This document shows, in pieces, positions 54,301 to 63,665 of a stretch of DNA of 64,000 bases. The notes beneath the pieces are model-generated. The model made no database searches and had not been told where the DNA came from. It saw only the letters and a list, made by a program, of their open reading frames with translations. Source of the stretch: Paenibacillus sp. MMS18-CY102. GTDB taxonomy: Bacteria > Bacillota > Bacilli > Paenibacillales > Paenibacillaceae. Positions within the stretch are counted from its first letter, which is position 1; every line of letters begins with the position of its first letter. The position numbers were made by a program, and so were the translations under genes. The stretch spans positions 1 to 64,000 of the forward strand of contig NZ_WSTC01000001.1 in NCBI RefSeq assembly GCF_009789195.1, read 5' to 3'.

Positions 54301-55749
54301 TTAGTACGCTCTTGCGAATACAACGGTGTGTTCGGATTTTTCGCCGCAAACGAGGCAAGTCGATTTCTGGGAAGTCGGCTCGAATGGAATATTCCGGCTC
54401 GTTGCGCCTGTCTCTTCTTTGACGGTTTTCTCGCATGCTGCGGAACCGCACCAGCCAGCCTCGACAAATCCACGCTTATCTTCCAAGAACGCCTTCATTT
54501 CATCCAACGTTTCAAGCGACTTGAAGTTATCTTCACGGAATTGTTTTGCGCGCTCGAACATATCATGATGAATTTCCTCGAGCATCCGCTCGACTTCCTC
54601 CACCAGATTTGCTTGCTGCACAATACGCTTCTCGCCTGAGATCCGGGATACAAGTACAGCTTGTCCATTCTCGCAATCGCGCGGCCCAATCTCAATGCGA
54701 AGCGGAACGCCGCGCATCTCATATTCATTGAACTTCCAGCCCGGGCTTACGTCCGAACGGTCGTCTACGCGTACGCGTACACCCGCTGCTTTCAATTGCG
54801 CAAACAGCTCATCTACACGCGGCATAACGACATCCCTCGTCTTAGGAGGGCCAATTGGAATCATCATGGCTTGCGTAGGCGCAACCTTCGGCGGAAGTGC
54901 CAAACCACGGTCGTCGCCGTGAACCATAATTAACGCACCAATCAGGCGTGTGCTGACACCCCATGAAGTGGTATGCGTAAATTGCAGTTGGTTTTCCCGG
55001 TCAAGGAATTTGATATCAAAAGCGACTGCGAAATTCGTGCCCAAGTAGTGGGAGGTGCCAGCTTGCACAGCACGGCCGTCTTTCATCATCGCTTCAATGG
55101 AGTACGTATCGACTGCGCCAGCGAATTTCTCCGAAGGCGTCTTCTGTCCCATCACGACCGGAATCGCTAAGAAGTCTTGTACGAAATCTCGGTAAACGTT
55201 CAGCATGCGCATCGTTTCTTCGCGAGCTTCCGTTTCGTTCTCATGTGCCGTGTGGCCTTCCTGCCATAGGAATTCACTCGTACGAAGGAATGGCAGCGTA
55301 CGTTTCTCCCAACGAACGACGTTTGCCCATTGATTAATGAGAACTGGCAAATCTCGGTACGATTGAATCCACTTCGCATACATGTGGCCGAACATCGTCT
55401 CGGATGTCGGGCGAACAGCTAGACGCTCTTCGAGCTTCTCGCCAGCTGCTTCCGTTACCCAAGGAAGTTCCGGATTAAACCCTTCGACATGCTCTTTCTC
55501 CTTCTGGAAAAAGCTCTCAGGAATAAACAGTGGGAAATAGGCATTGCGATGTCCCGTTTCCTTAAACCGGCGGTCAAGGTCGCGTTGAATATTTTCCCAT
55601 AGTTCATAGCCTTCTGGACGAAACACGATACAGCCCCGAACTGGGGAATAGTCCATTAGCTCTGCTTTCTTAATAACATCAATATACCACCGCGAGAAAT
55701 CTTCACTTTGCGGCGTGATTTCGGTTACAAAACCTTTATCCTTCGCCAT
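54301..55749 (-). CDS. proS: Prolyl-tRNA synthetase, archaeal/eukaryal-type
   Basis: This 482-residue class II synthetase charges tRNA-Pro. Motif 2 (RWEKRT near residue 148) and motif 3 regions are present. It lacks the roughly 180-residue editing insertion of the bacterial type. It carries a C-terminal zinc domain (CGSAACEK, CLVCGEK) ending in a conserved Tyr (FARAY). This is the ProS type 3 form of archaea and eukaryotes, also found in some Firmicutes. B. subtilis has the 564-residue bacterial form in the same slot. It starts six bases after rseP. Confidence 0.95.
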   Translation of the reverse strand: MAKDKGFVTEITPQSEDFSRWYIDVIKKAELMDYSPVRGCIVFRPEGYELWENIQRDLDRRFKETGHRNAYFPLFIPESFFQKEKEHVEGFNPELPWVTEAAGEKLEERLAVRPTSETMFGHMYAKWIQSYRDLPVLINQWANVVRWEKRTLPFLRTSEFLWQEGHTAHENETEAREETMRMLNVYRDFVQDFLAIPVVMGQKTPSEKFAGAVDTYSIEAMMKDGRAVQAGTSHYLGTNFAVAFDIKFLDRENQLQFTHTTSWGVSTRLIGALIMVHGDDRGLALPPKVAPTQAMMIPIGPPKTRDVVMPRVDELFAQLKAAGVRVRVDDRSDVSPGWKFNEYEMRGVPLRIEIGPRDCENGQAVLVSRISGEKRIVQQANLVEEVERMLEEIHHDMFERAKQFREDNFKSLETLDEMKAFLEDKRGFVEAGWCGSAACEKTVKEETGATSRNIPFEPTSQKSTCLVCGEKSEHTVVFARAY

Positions 55750-55755
55750 GATGCC

Positions 55756-57051
55756 TTAATGCTCCCCTCTAAACAATCGCAATATATCGTTGTAGGTGAC
55801 AACGACCATTAATAACATAATCATCGCAAACCCAATGAAATGAACCAAGCTCTCCCGATTCGGATCGAGCGGTTTGCCACGTACAGCTTCGACGCCTAAG
55901 AAGATAAGCCGGCTGCCATCAAGTGCTGGGATTGGAAGCAGGTTGAAAATGCCGAGATATAAGCTTAGCAATGCCGCCCAGCTCGTTAACTTCGTAATTC
56001 CCTGTGCTGCAATTTGCCCCGTTACTTCAGCTGTCCGGACAGGCCCGCCTAGATCATCCATTTTGAACTGGCCAAGTACGAGTTTCTTGAAACCTTCAAA
56101 TATGGCAACGGTCATGTTTTTCATATATTGGCCTGATAATGAAATGGTTTCGCCAATGGAGGCTGAACGTGTAGGGTACGCGAACCCAACACCGATTTTG
56201 CCAACCATTTTATTCGTTATCTCATCTTTGACCAAGACAGGCGTAATTGAAATTGTTCGGACGCCACCATCGCGTACGATTTCCCAAGTCGTTGGTTTGC
56301 CGGCTGACTCACCAATCATTTTAATGATATTCTGCTCTGCGCCAACGACAATCTTAATTCCATTAACCGACCTGATTTCATCGCCGACCTTCAGGTCAGA
56401 CTGTGCTGCCGGCCTTCCATTGACGATTTCGCCAACGAGCACTTTATCCGGATTGTCGACTGTCACGCCAGTTAACTGGATGTAGATGCCAACTAGCACA
56501 AACGCGAGCACAAAGTTCATAAATGGGCCAGCAAAAATAGCTAATGCACGTTGGCCAACCGTTTTGCTTCCGAACTGGCGGTCAATTGGTGCAATTTGCG
56601 TTTCTTTGCCTTTGGTAATCATCAAAGCTTGCGGGTGAATGCGATACGTCTCCGCAACACCGTCCACATCAAGCGTAACGGATAGATTCCGTTCCAGGTC
56701 AATAGCGATGACTTCACCACGAACGACTTGGCTCCGTTCATCCAGACGATCCAAGTAAAGGCGCGTCACTTGATCCTTCGTAATCCGGACAGCGATGGTC
56801 TGGCCCTCGGCAACATCGACGATCTCCGGATCTTCACCGGCCATCCGAACAAAGCCGCCCGCTGGAATTAAACGAAGCGTATAACGCGTCTCGCCACGCT
56901 TGATTGACAGCAGCTTAGGCCCAAAACCAATTGCGAACTCGCGGACGAGAATGCCTGCTCGCTTAGCAAAATAGTAGTGCCCCCATTCGTGAATCGTTAC
57001 GATGACGAAAAAAACGAGCACAGTCAAAAAGATGACTTGTATCATAGGCAT
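55756..57051 (-). CDS. rseP: Site-2 intramembrane metalloprotease RseP/RasP
   Basis: This 431-residue membrane zinc protease cleaves transmembrane substrates such as anti-sigma factors. HEWGH (residues 21-25) is in the first helix, with the second zinc motif LLPIPALDGSR near 375-385. One PDZ domain (about 200-280) is visible. The ATG at 57051 follows GGAGG at ten bases. The segment from about 60 to 160, including a polar KDQVTRLYLD stretch, is longer than in short RseP forms. It lies in the dxr-rseP-proS order. Confidence 0.95.
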   Translation of the reverse strand: MPMIQVIFLTVLVFFVIVTIHEWGHYYFAKRAGILVREFAIGFGPKLLSIKRGETRYTLRLIPAGGFVRMAGEDPEIVDVAEGQTIAVRITKDQVTRLYLDRLDERSQVVRGEVIAIDLERNLSVTLDVDGVAETYRIHPQALMITKGKETQIAPIDRQFGSKTVGQRALAIFAGPFMNFVLAFVLVGIYIQLTGVTVDNPDKVLVGEIVNGRPAAQSDLKVGDEIRSVNGIKIVVGAEQNIIKMIGESAGKPTTWEIVRDGGVRTISITPVLVKDEITNKMVGKIGVGFAYPTRSASIGETISLSGQYMKNMTVAIFEGFKKLVLGQFKMDDLGGPVRTAEVTGQIAAQGITKLTSWAALLSLYLGIFNLLPIPALDGSRLIFLGVEAVRGKPLDPNRESLVHFIGFAMIMLLMVVVTYNDILRLFRGEH

Positions 57052-57160
57052 GGCTTGGCAGCCTCCTGTTCCTGATCCTGTATGTGCCGGTATCGGTAAA
57101 GCTTGTTACTAATTTATCATTATTCTGCTACCCGATACAAGAGAACCCGTCCATTAGGAT

Positions 57161-58303
57161 CTACGCTATAGTAGACGCATTCCTTGCCCAAGCATCAGCA
57201 TCAGTAATCGTCGCCTGATCAGGATTTGCGAGGGGAACATGCTTCTCAAGGGCTGTCTCTACGATTCGCTCAATGTCCAGAAAACCGATTTCACCTTGCA
57301 AGAATCGAGCAACCGCGACTTCATTCGCAGCGTTAAATACCGTTGTTGCCGTACCGCCTGCCCGTCCTGCTGCATAAGCAAGACGCATCATCGGGTAACG
57401 CTGCTCATCCATTTCCCGAAAATGAAGTGAGCCTTGTTTAACCAAGTCAAGCCGCCCTGTCGGCGTCGGGCGCCGCTCAGGATATGTAAGTGCATACTGG
57501 ATGGGAACACGCATATCTGGCAAACCAAGCTGTGCCATGACGCTATGGTCCTCGAATTCAACATACGAGTGAATGATGCTTTCCGGGTGGATAACAACGC
57601 CGATATCGTCGTAACTAATGTCATAAAGCCAACGGGCTTCAATCACTTCAAGCCCCTTGTTCGCCATCGTCGCCGAGTCTATCGTAATTTTCGCTCCCAT
57701 CGCCCAGTTCGGATGCTTAAGCGCTTGTTCAACCGTAACGCCAGCCAACTCTTCCCTCGTTTTATCGCGGAAGGAACCACCTGAAGCAGTTAATGTTATT
57801 CGTTTAATTGATCGAGGATTCTCGCCATTCAGGCATTGGAATATAGCTGAATGCTCGCTATCAATCGGCATAACCGATACGTTACGCTGCTTTGCAAGCG
57901 ACATGACTAAGTGCCCTGCTGTTACCAACGTCTCTTTGTTAGCGAGCCCAATCGCTTTGCCTGCTTGGATTGCAGCCAATGTTGCGCCTAGCCCTCTGCT
58001 CCCCACAATAGCCGTAACGACAACATCTGACTGCCCGCCTGCTGCTAAATCAATCAAGCCGTTCTCGCCGTACACGACATCTGTCCCTGCTGGTACATGC
58101 AGTTTCACTTCTGCTGCTGCTTCTGGGGTCGCAACACAAACGCGTTTCGGATTAAATTGATTCACTTGCTCGAGTAACAAGGCAATATTATTGCCTGCCG
58201 AAAGGCCTTCTACCACATATCGCTCACGATCATGCGCAATAACGTCCAAGGTTTGTGTTCCGATGGAGCCAGTGGAGCCTAAAATCGTTACTTTCTTAGA
58301 CAT
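57161..58303 (-). CDS. dxr: 1-Deoxy-D-xylulose 5-phosphate reductoisomerase
   Basis: This 380-residue enzyme catalyses the second MEP-pathway step, making 2-C-methylerythritol 4-phosphate with NADPH. The N-terminal GSTGSIGTQT motif is at residues 8-17. Metal site SEH is near 150 (IDSEHSA), and the KHPNW loop is near 200. The start at 58303 (MSKKVTILG) has GGAGGAGG nine bases upstream. It is in the uppS-cdsA-dxr-rseP order. Confidence 0.97.
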   Translation of the reverse strand: MSKKVTILGSTGSIGTQTLDVIAHDRERYVVEGLSAGNNIALLLEQVNQFNPKRVCVATPEAAAEVKLHVPAGTDVVYGENGLIDLAAGGQSDVVVTAIVGSRGLGATLAAIQAGKAIGLANKETLVTAGHLVMSLAKQRNVSVMPIDSEHSAIFQCLNGENPRSIKRITLTASGGSFRDKTREELAGVTVEQALKHPNWAMGAKITIDSATMANKGLEVIEARWLYDISYDDIGVVIHPESIIHSYVEFEDHSVMAQLGLPDMRVPIQYALTYPERRPTPTGRLDLVKQGSLHFREMDEQRYPMMRLAYAAGRAGGTATTVFNAANEVAVARFLQGEIGFLDIERIVETALEKHVPLANPDQATITDADAWARNASTIA

Positions 58304-58344
58304 TGATGTGTTCCTCCTCCCCATTCAGTACTCGCTAACAGCCG

Positions 58345-59148
58345 CTATACAGGCAGAAGTCCTGTAATGACAAGCAATGGGAACACGATGATCCAGCTAT
58401 CGCAACGGTCAAGAACACCGCCATGGCCCGGCAAAAGCGTCCCCGAATCTTTAATGCCACGTACTCGTTTGTATGCAGACTGAATCAGATCGCCCATTTG
58501 TCCCGCAAATGCACTCACTGCTGCAATGCCTATCGCTGTTCCAAAATCAATCCATTCAGGCGCGCACCAAGCAAATACCGCACCTACGCCAATGGAGAGA
58601 AGAATGCCGCCTAATGAGCCCTCGATCGTTTTGTTCGGGCTTATGGATGGCCACAGCTTGTTTCGCCCAATCGCTTTGCCAACAAAATAGGCCCCAATAT
58701 CAGACGCCCAAATGCAGCCAAAAGCTAGAAACGACAAATACAGTCCATGCGGATCAATCGAACGGACTGTGAGCATCGCATCAAAGCCATATCCGACATA
58801 AAGCGAACCAAGCACCAGTAAGGAAGCGCCATCGATCGTCACCTTATTTTTGGTTACAACTGTAATTGTCAATTGAAGGAACATAAGCAACCATAATACG
58901 GACGTTACTGATGGCTGATCTACGCCGAACAGATCCCACGGGAGCACAAGAAGAAGCACGCCTATAAACCCGACGATGGAGGACGGATGAAACAAGCTGA
59001 CACCATTCATTTTCACGTATTCATGGAAACCGATAAGGGCTAACAGTACGATTAATCCGGCATATAGCCAGCTGCCAGCTACGATCGCGCCAGCAAAGAC
59101 GATACCCGCCAATATTCCGGTAACAATTCGTTGCTTCAACTTGTTCAC
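58345..59148 (-). CDS. cdsA: Phosphatidate cytidylyltransferase
   Basis: This 267-residue enzyme with about eight membrane helices makes CDP-diacylglycerol from phosphatidate and CTP. The C-terminal signature runs from KRVRGIKDSGTLLPGHGGV to LDRCDSW (about residues 220-245). The start is a GTG at 59148 with a weak ribosome site, 12 nt after the uppS stop. CDP-diacylglycerol is the substrate of PgsA, also encoded in this window. Confidence 0.96.
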   Translation of the reverse strand: MNKLKQRIVTGILAGIVFAGAIVAGSWLYAGLIVLLALIGFHEYVKMNGVSLFHPSSIVGFIGVLLLVLPWDLFGVDQPSVTSVLWLLMFLQLTITVVTKNKVTIDGASLLVLGSLYVGYGFDAMLTVRSIDPHGLYLSFLAFGCIWASDIGAYFVGKAIGRNKLWPSISPNKTIEGSLGGILLSIGVGAVFAWCAPEWIDFGTAIGIAAVSAFAGQMGDLIQSAYKRVRGIKDSGTLLPGHGGVLDRCDSWIIVFPLLVITGLLPV

Positions 59149-59160
59149 TCCATTATTTCG

Positions 59161-59925
59161 TTACAAGCCGCCATACCGGCGCGCGCGGCGTTGATATTCC
59201 GCGATCGCTTCGTGAAAATGGCTCTCCGAAAATTCAGGCCAGTAGACGTCTGTAAACCACATTTCACTATATGCTAATTGCCAGAGCATGAAGTTGCTTA
59301 GTCGAAGCTCACCACTCGTGCGGATGAGCAAGTCGGGATCCGGCAACCCGTTCGTGAAGAGCCGTTCTGAGATTGTCGATTCATCGATTTGTTCCGGCGT
59401 TAATTCTCCATCACGCACAGCCTCAGCTATCCGTTTTACCGCATCAGTCATCTCAGTCCGGCTGCCATAGTTAAGTGCGAAGTTGAGAATAAGCCCGGTA
59501 TTGTTAGCTGTTCTCTCGATAGCTTCCTCCAACGCACGAATCGTGTGGCTAGGCAACGCCTCACGATACCCCATCATCCTGACCTGTACATTGTTCGCAA
59601 TTAATTCTTCCAGCTCTATGGAAAGAAATTCCTGAGGAAGCCGCATCAAAAAATCAACTTCTGCCTTAGGACGTTTCCAGTTCTCCGTCGAAAACGCGTA
59701 CAATGTCAAATACTGAATGCCCAGCCGGTCTGCAGCCATCGTTATCTGCTTAACGACCTTCATGCCGGTATGATGCCCGGCAACGCGAGGCAATCCCCGG
59801 CTTTTGGCCCAACGTCCATTGCCGTCCATAATGATGGCAACATGCTTAGGCACGTTATCCGCGGTCAAAGTATGTACGCTGTCGGATGACGGTTTACCGA
59901 ACTTGGCCCAAAAACGATCGATCAT
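59161..59925 (-). CDS. uppS: Undecaprenyl pyrophosphate synthase (isoprenyl transferase)
   Basis: This 254-residue cis-prenyltransferase makes the C55 carrier lipid for cell wall synthesis. The catalytic Asp34 is in MDGNGRWAK (about 33-41), and RTSGELRLSNF is near 202-212. The start ATG follows AGGAGGGG. A weak terminator lies between frr and this gene, so uppS may be partly separate from the tsf-pyrH-frr transcript. Confidence 0.97.
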   Translation of the reverse strand: MIDRFWAKFGKPSSDSVHTLTADNVPKHVAIIMDGNGRWAKSRGLPRVAGHHTGMKVVKQITMAADRLGIQYLTLYAFSTENWKRPKAEVDFLMRLPQEFLSIELEELIANNVQVRMMGYREALPSHTIRALEEAIERTANNTGLILNFALNYGSRTEMTDAVKRIAEAVRDGELTPEQIDESTISERLFTNGLPDPDLLIRTSGELRLSNFMLWQLAYSEMWFTDVYWPEFSESHFHEAIAEYQRRARRYGGL

Positions 59926-59952
59926 CCGGGACCCCTCCTATGATACAACAAA

Positions 59953-59972
59953 CCCCACCTATCGGAGGGGCA
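59953..59972 (-). terminator. Hairpin between frr and uppS
   Basis: Stem CCCCtCC/GGtGGGG with one mismatch, followed by TTTGTTG on the minus strand. Termination is probably partial. Confidence 0.4.
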
Positions 59973-59983
59973 GCATCGTCTAT

Positions 59984-60537
59984 TTAAACTTCCATGATCT
60001 CTTTTTCTTTAGCAGCAAGCACTTTATCTACTTCACTAACAAAACGGTCAGTCGTCTTCTGGATATCATCTTGATGGCGGCGCGATTCGTCTTCAGAGAT
60101 CGCATCCTTCTCAAGCTTCTTGATATCATCATTCGCATCGCGACGAATGTTGCGGACAGCGATCTTCGCTTCCTCACCGAACTTCTTCGTTAGCTTAACA
60201 AGCTCTGTACGGCGCTCTTCGGTCAGTGCTGGAATCGACAAACGAATCGTGCTGCCGTCATTGGAAGGCGTCAATCCTAAATCGGATTTCATGATCGCTT
60301 TCTCAATCGCAGCCACCGACGATTTGTCCCACGGCTGCAGCAGAAGCGTGCGCGAGTCAGGCGTGTTGATGTTAGCCAATTGGTTCACTGGCGTCATTGT
60401 ACCGTAGTATTCGACTTGAATGCGATCGAGCAAAGCTGGAGTTGCACGTCCTGCACGAAGCGTAGCCAAATCCCGCTTCAGCGCTCCGATTGCTTTCTCC
60501 ATCCGTTCCTCTGCATCCTTCTTAATCGCTTGAGGCA

Positions 60538-60538
<1 letters not shown>
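59984..60538 (-). CDS. frr: Ribosome recycling factor
   Basis: This 184-residue L-shaped factor splits post-termination ribosomes with EF-G. The family signature [14 protein letters not shown] near residues 27-40, and PLTEERR-like [13 protein letters not shown] near 103-115, are present. The start is a GTG at 60538 sharing one base with the pyrH stop (TAGTG), with AAAGGAAGTG upstream. Full family length. Confidence 0.97.
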
Positions 60539-61272
<734 letters not shown>

Positions 61273-61337
61273 TTACCTCCATCTTGCATCTCGACAGCTG
61301 CCGAGGTCATATCAGCTATATCGCCGGGCATACAAGA

Positions 61338-61359
61338 GGGCGGGGCAGACACCCCGCCC
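61338..61359 (-). terminator. Hairpin between tsf and pyrH
   Basis: Perfect 8-bp G+C stem GGGCGGGG/CCCCGCCC, with CTCTTGT after it on the minus strand. The T tract is weak. Confidence 0.5.
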
Positions 61360-61376
61360 CGCCTGCTGTAAGTCGA

Positions 61377-62027
61377 TTACAGTTTTGCTTGAGCCATAAC
61401 TTCTTCAACGAAGTTATCAACTTTTTTCTCAAGGCCTTCGCCCAGTTCATAACGAACAAAGCGACGGATCGTGATGTTTTCGCCAATCGTGCTGATTTTT
61501 TCGTTCAGCAATTGCGAAACTTTTTTGTCTGGATCTTTGATGAACGCTTGGTCCATCAGGCAATATTCTTCGAAGAATTTGCTGATGCGGCCATCAACCA
61601 TTTTCTCAACGATGTTAGCTGGCTTGCCTTCGTTCAGCGCTTGGTTCGTCAGAATCTCACGCTCTTTATCGATATCCGATTGTGGAACTTCTTCACGGCG
61701 AACATATTTAGGGCTCGCTGCCGCGATTTGCATAGCGATGTCGCGTGCGAAGTCACGGAATTGATCCGTTTTGCCTACGAAGTCTGTTTCACAGTTAATT
61801 TCTACAAGCACGCCGATACGGCCGCCTGCATGGATATACGATTCAACTGTGCCTTCCGTAGCTGCACGGCCAGCTTTGTTAGCTGCAGCGGAGAGGCCTT
61901 TCTCACGAAGGATCTCAGCAGCTTTTTGTACATCGCCGTTTGCTTCGTCCAATGCTTTTTTGCATTCGAGAATACCAGCGCCCGTTTTTTCACGCAATTC
62001 TTTTACTGCACTCGCACTTACTGCCAT
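61377..62027 (-). CDS. tsf: Elongation factor Ts
   Basis: This 216-residue exchange factor recharges EF-Tu with GTP. The N-terminal UBA-like domain contains [19 protein letters not shown] (about 8-26). The [10 protein letters not shown] motif (about 80-89) contacts EF-Tu. It is of the short form with one dimerisation domain. The start ATG follows AGGAGG. A strong hairpin separates it from rpsB. Confidence 0.98.
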   Translation of the reverse strand: MAVSASAVKELREKTGAGILECKKALDEANGDVQKAAEILREKGLSAAANKAGRAATEGTVESYIHAGGRIGVLVEINCETDFVGKTDQFRDFARDIAMQIAAASPKYVRREEVPQSDIDKEREILTNQALNEGKPANIVEKMVDGRISKFFEEYCLMDQAFIKDPDKKVSQLLNEKISTIGENITIRRFVRYELGEGLEKKVDNFVEEVMAQAKL

Positions 62028-62068
62028 GTTATTACCTCCTGAATAATTGTTTGTAGTCCATGTTTAGA

Positions 62069-62115
62069 AAGAAAGGGCGGTGAGGAGGTGTAACACCTTC
62101 TGACCACCCTTTCTT
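62069..62115 (-). terminator. Hairpin between rpsB and tsf
   Basis: Long stem AAGAAAGGG/CCCTTTCTT continuing through an interrupted GGT/ACC and AGGTGT/ACACCT, with TTCTAAA after. It should reduce tsf mRNA relative to rpsB. Confidence 0.7.
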
Positions 62116-62133
62116 GTTTCAGTCGAATATTGA

Positions 62134-62832
62134 TTATGCTGTCGTTTGTTCGCCTTGGTTAGCTTCAACGATAGCATCAGCCATTTTCGAAGTGAGCAGC
62201 TTAACCGCGCGAATCGCGTCGTCATTACCAGGAATGACATAGTCGATTTCGTCCGGATCGCAGTTCGTGTCGACGATGCCGACAATTGGAATACCAAGTT
62301 TGCGAGCTTCCGCTACTGCGATACGCTCTTTACGCGGGTCGATGATGAACAGCGCGCTTGGCAAACCTTTCATGCCTTTGATGCCGCCGAGGAATTTCTC
62401 GAGACGATCTTTCTCTTTGCGGAGAATGATAACCTCTTTCTTAGGCAACACGTTGAACGTGCCGTCTTCTTCCCATTTCTCAAGTTGTTTCAGGCGATCG
62501 ATACGCTTTTGAATCGTTTGGAAGTTCGTAAGCGTACCACCCAACCAACGCTGATTGATGTAGAAGTTGCCGCAACGAGCTGCTTCTTCTTTAACGGAGT
62601 CTTGAGCTTGTTTTTTCGTACCAACGAACAGTACCGTGCCGCCTTCTGCAGCAACAGATTTAACGAAGTTATAAGCTTCGTCAACTTTTTTGACCGTCTT
62701 TTGAAGGTCGATGATGTAAATGCCGTTTCTTTCAGTGAAGATATAACGATCCATTTTCGGGTTCCAACGACGTGTTTGGTGACCGAAGTGTACACCAGCT
62801 TCGAGAAGCTGTTTCATGGAAATTACCGCCAT
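62134..62832 (-). CDS. rpsB: 30S ribosomal protein S2
   Basis: This 232-residue protein is among the last to join the 30S subunit, near the mRNA exit. [13 protein letters not shown] (about 16-28) and the [20 protein letters not shown] motif region (about 178-197) are conserved. The start at 62832 ([11 protein letters not shown]) has AGGAGGTG seven bases upstream; a frame 17 codons longer runs through the structured leader. It has its own promoter. Confidence 0.98.
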   Translation of the reverse strand: MAVISMKQLLEAGVHFGHQTRRWNPKMDRYIFTERNGIYIIDLQKTVKKVDEAYNFVKSVAAEGGTVLFVGTKKQAQDSVKEEAARCGNFYINQRWLGGTLTNFQTIQKRIDRLKQLEKWEEDGTFNVLPKKEVIILRKEKDRLEKFLGGIKGMKGLPSALFIIDPRKERIAVAEARKLGIPIVGIVDTNCDPDEIDYVIPGNDDAIRAVKLLTSKMADAIVEANQGEQTTA

Positions 62833-62871
62833 ATCACTACACCTCCTATAATTGGTTTTGGAATGTTCCTC

Positions 62872-62937
62872 CGCCCGTCGCATCTTTCGCCAAAACTTAC
62901 CGTCCCGGCAAGCACCGTTGGCGAAATTAACAGGGCG
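62872..62937 (-). ncRNA. Structured leader of rpsB mRNA
   Basis: A perfect 9-bp stem TTTCGCCAA/TTGGCGAAA (62918-62926 with 62885-62893) encloses a smaller paired element. An outer CGCCC/GGGCG pairing (62933-62937 with 62872-62876) closes it. The element ends 40 nt before the rpsB start and may be an autoregulatory leader. This is a pairing read by eye. Confidence 0.5.
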
Positions 62938-62958
62938 TGTGTTTTAACACCGTCAATT

Positions 62959-62987
62959 ACTATATCATAAATAAAAGCGCTATGCAA
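62959..62987 (-). promoter_or_regulatory. Sigma-A promoter of rpsB
   Basis: Minus-strand TTGCAT, 17 bases, TATAGT. The -35 overlaps the hairpin that ends the upstream transcript. Predicted leader is about 120 nt. Confidence 0.65.
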
Positions 62988-63007
62988 GTTAGCATAGCGC
63001 TTTTATT
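62970..63007 (-). terminator. Terminator of the upstream MltG-like gene
   Basis: Perfect 16-bp stem AATAAAAGCGCTATGC/GCATAGCGCTTTTATT with a 6-base loop, 5 bp past the stop. It may act in both directions. Confidence 0.85.
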
Positions 63008-63011
63008 TCTA

Positions 63012-63665
63012 TTATTTCGACTGATTTCGATTCGCCTCTTGTTGCGAGAGCGGTTTACTCGTTAAAATATCAACCGTTTCTTGCAAAGTTGGCGTCCCTA
63101 TAAATGAAAAATAACCCGCGCGTACGAGTTTTTTATCGTTGCGCATCTTCGCGATGAACTTGCTCTGGCTAGTAATTATGCCATTGTCGGTCAGTATCTT
63201 CGCTGTTTGCGTTAAATTCATTCCCGGCTTAATGCGAATGATAACAGGCTTTGCCGTCTCCTGCACATTCGGCTTCGTAACGGCGTTGGCCGTCCCCTGC
63301 TTAGGTTGTTCTGGCGCCGTAGGGGCAGTAGAATCAGTTGGCTCTTCAGTTGAAGGTGACGCTGGCTTCTTCGTCGGAGTCGTGGGTGTAGCCTGTTCAA
63401 CAGGTTTTTCATCCTTGTCTCCAGCAGAAACTTGATCACCAGCTGCGCCTGTATCTTCTTGCGCTTGCTTATCACTCGATGCTTCAGTTGCATCCTTCCC
63501 CGATTTCGCCTGCTCTACTAGCTGCTGAACCTCTTGCTCCGTATATAAACGCTCATCATCCTTAACGCCTGAACCGCCTTCGCCTACGATCATCACTTGA
63601 AGAAGCAAACCGCCAACAATAATGCCGGCTCCTAGCCCAGCAAGAAAGCGCTTGTCTTTAATCAC
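63012..63665 (-). CDS. Membrane-anchored protein with MltG N-terminal-like domain
   Basis: This 217-residue protein has one N-terminal membrane helix (about 7-27). A long polar Thr/Pro/Ala/Lys linker (about 55-130) follows. The C-terminal domain (about 135-205) resembles the LysM-like N-terminal part of the YceG/MltG family: IRIKPGMNLTQTAKILTDNG and AGYFSFIGTPTLQETVDIL. The catalytic transglycosylase domain of MltG is absent. The likely role is peptidoglycan contact; no named function is known. The start is a GTG at 63665, six bases after GGAGG, overlapping the upstream gene by 8 nt. Confidence 0.75.
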   Translation of the reverse strand: MIKDKRFLAGLGAGIIVGGLLLQVMIVGEGGSGVKDDERLYTEQEVQQLVEQAKSGKDATEASSDKQAQEDTGAAGDQVSAGDKDEKPVEQATPTTPTKKPASPSTEEPTDSTAPTAPEQPKQGTANAVTKPNVQETAKPVIIRIKPGMNLTQTAKILTDNGIITSQSKFIAKMRNDKKLVRAGYFSFIGTPTLQETVDILTSKPLSQQEANRNQSK

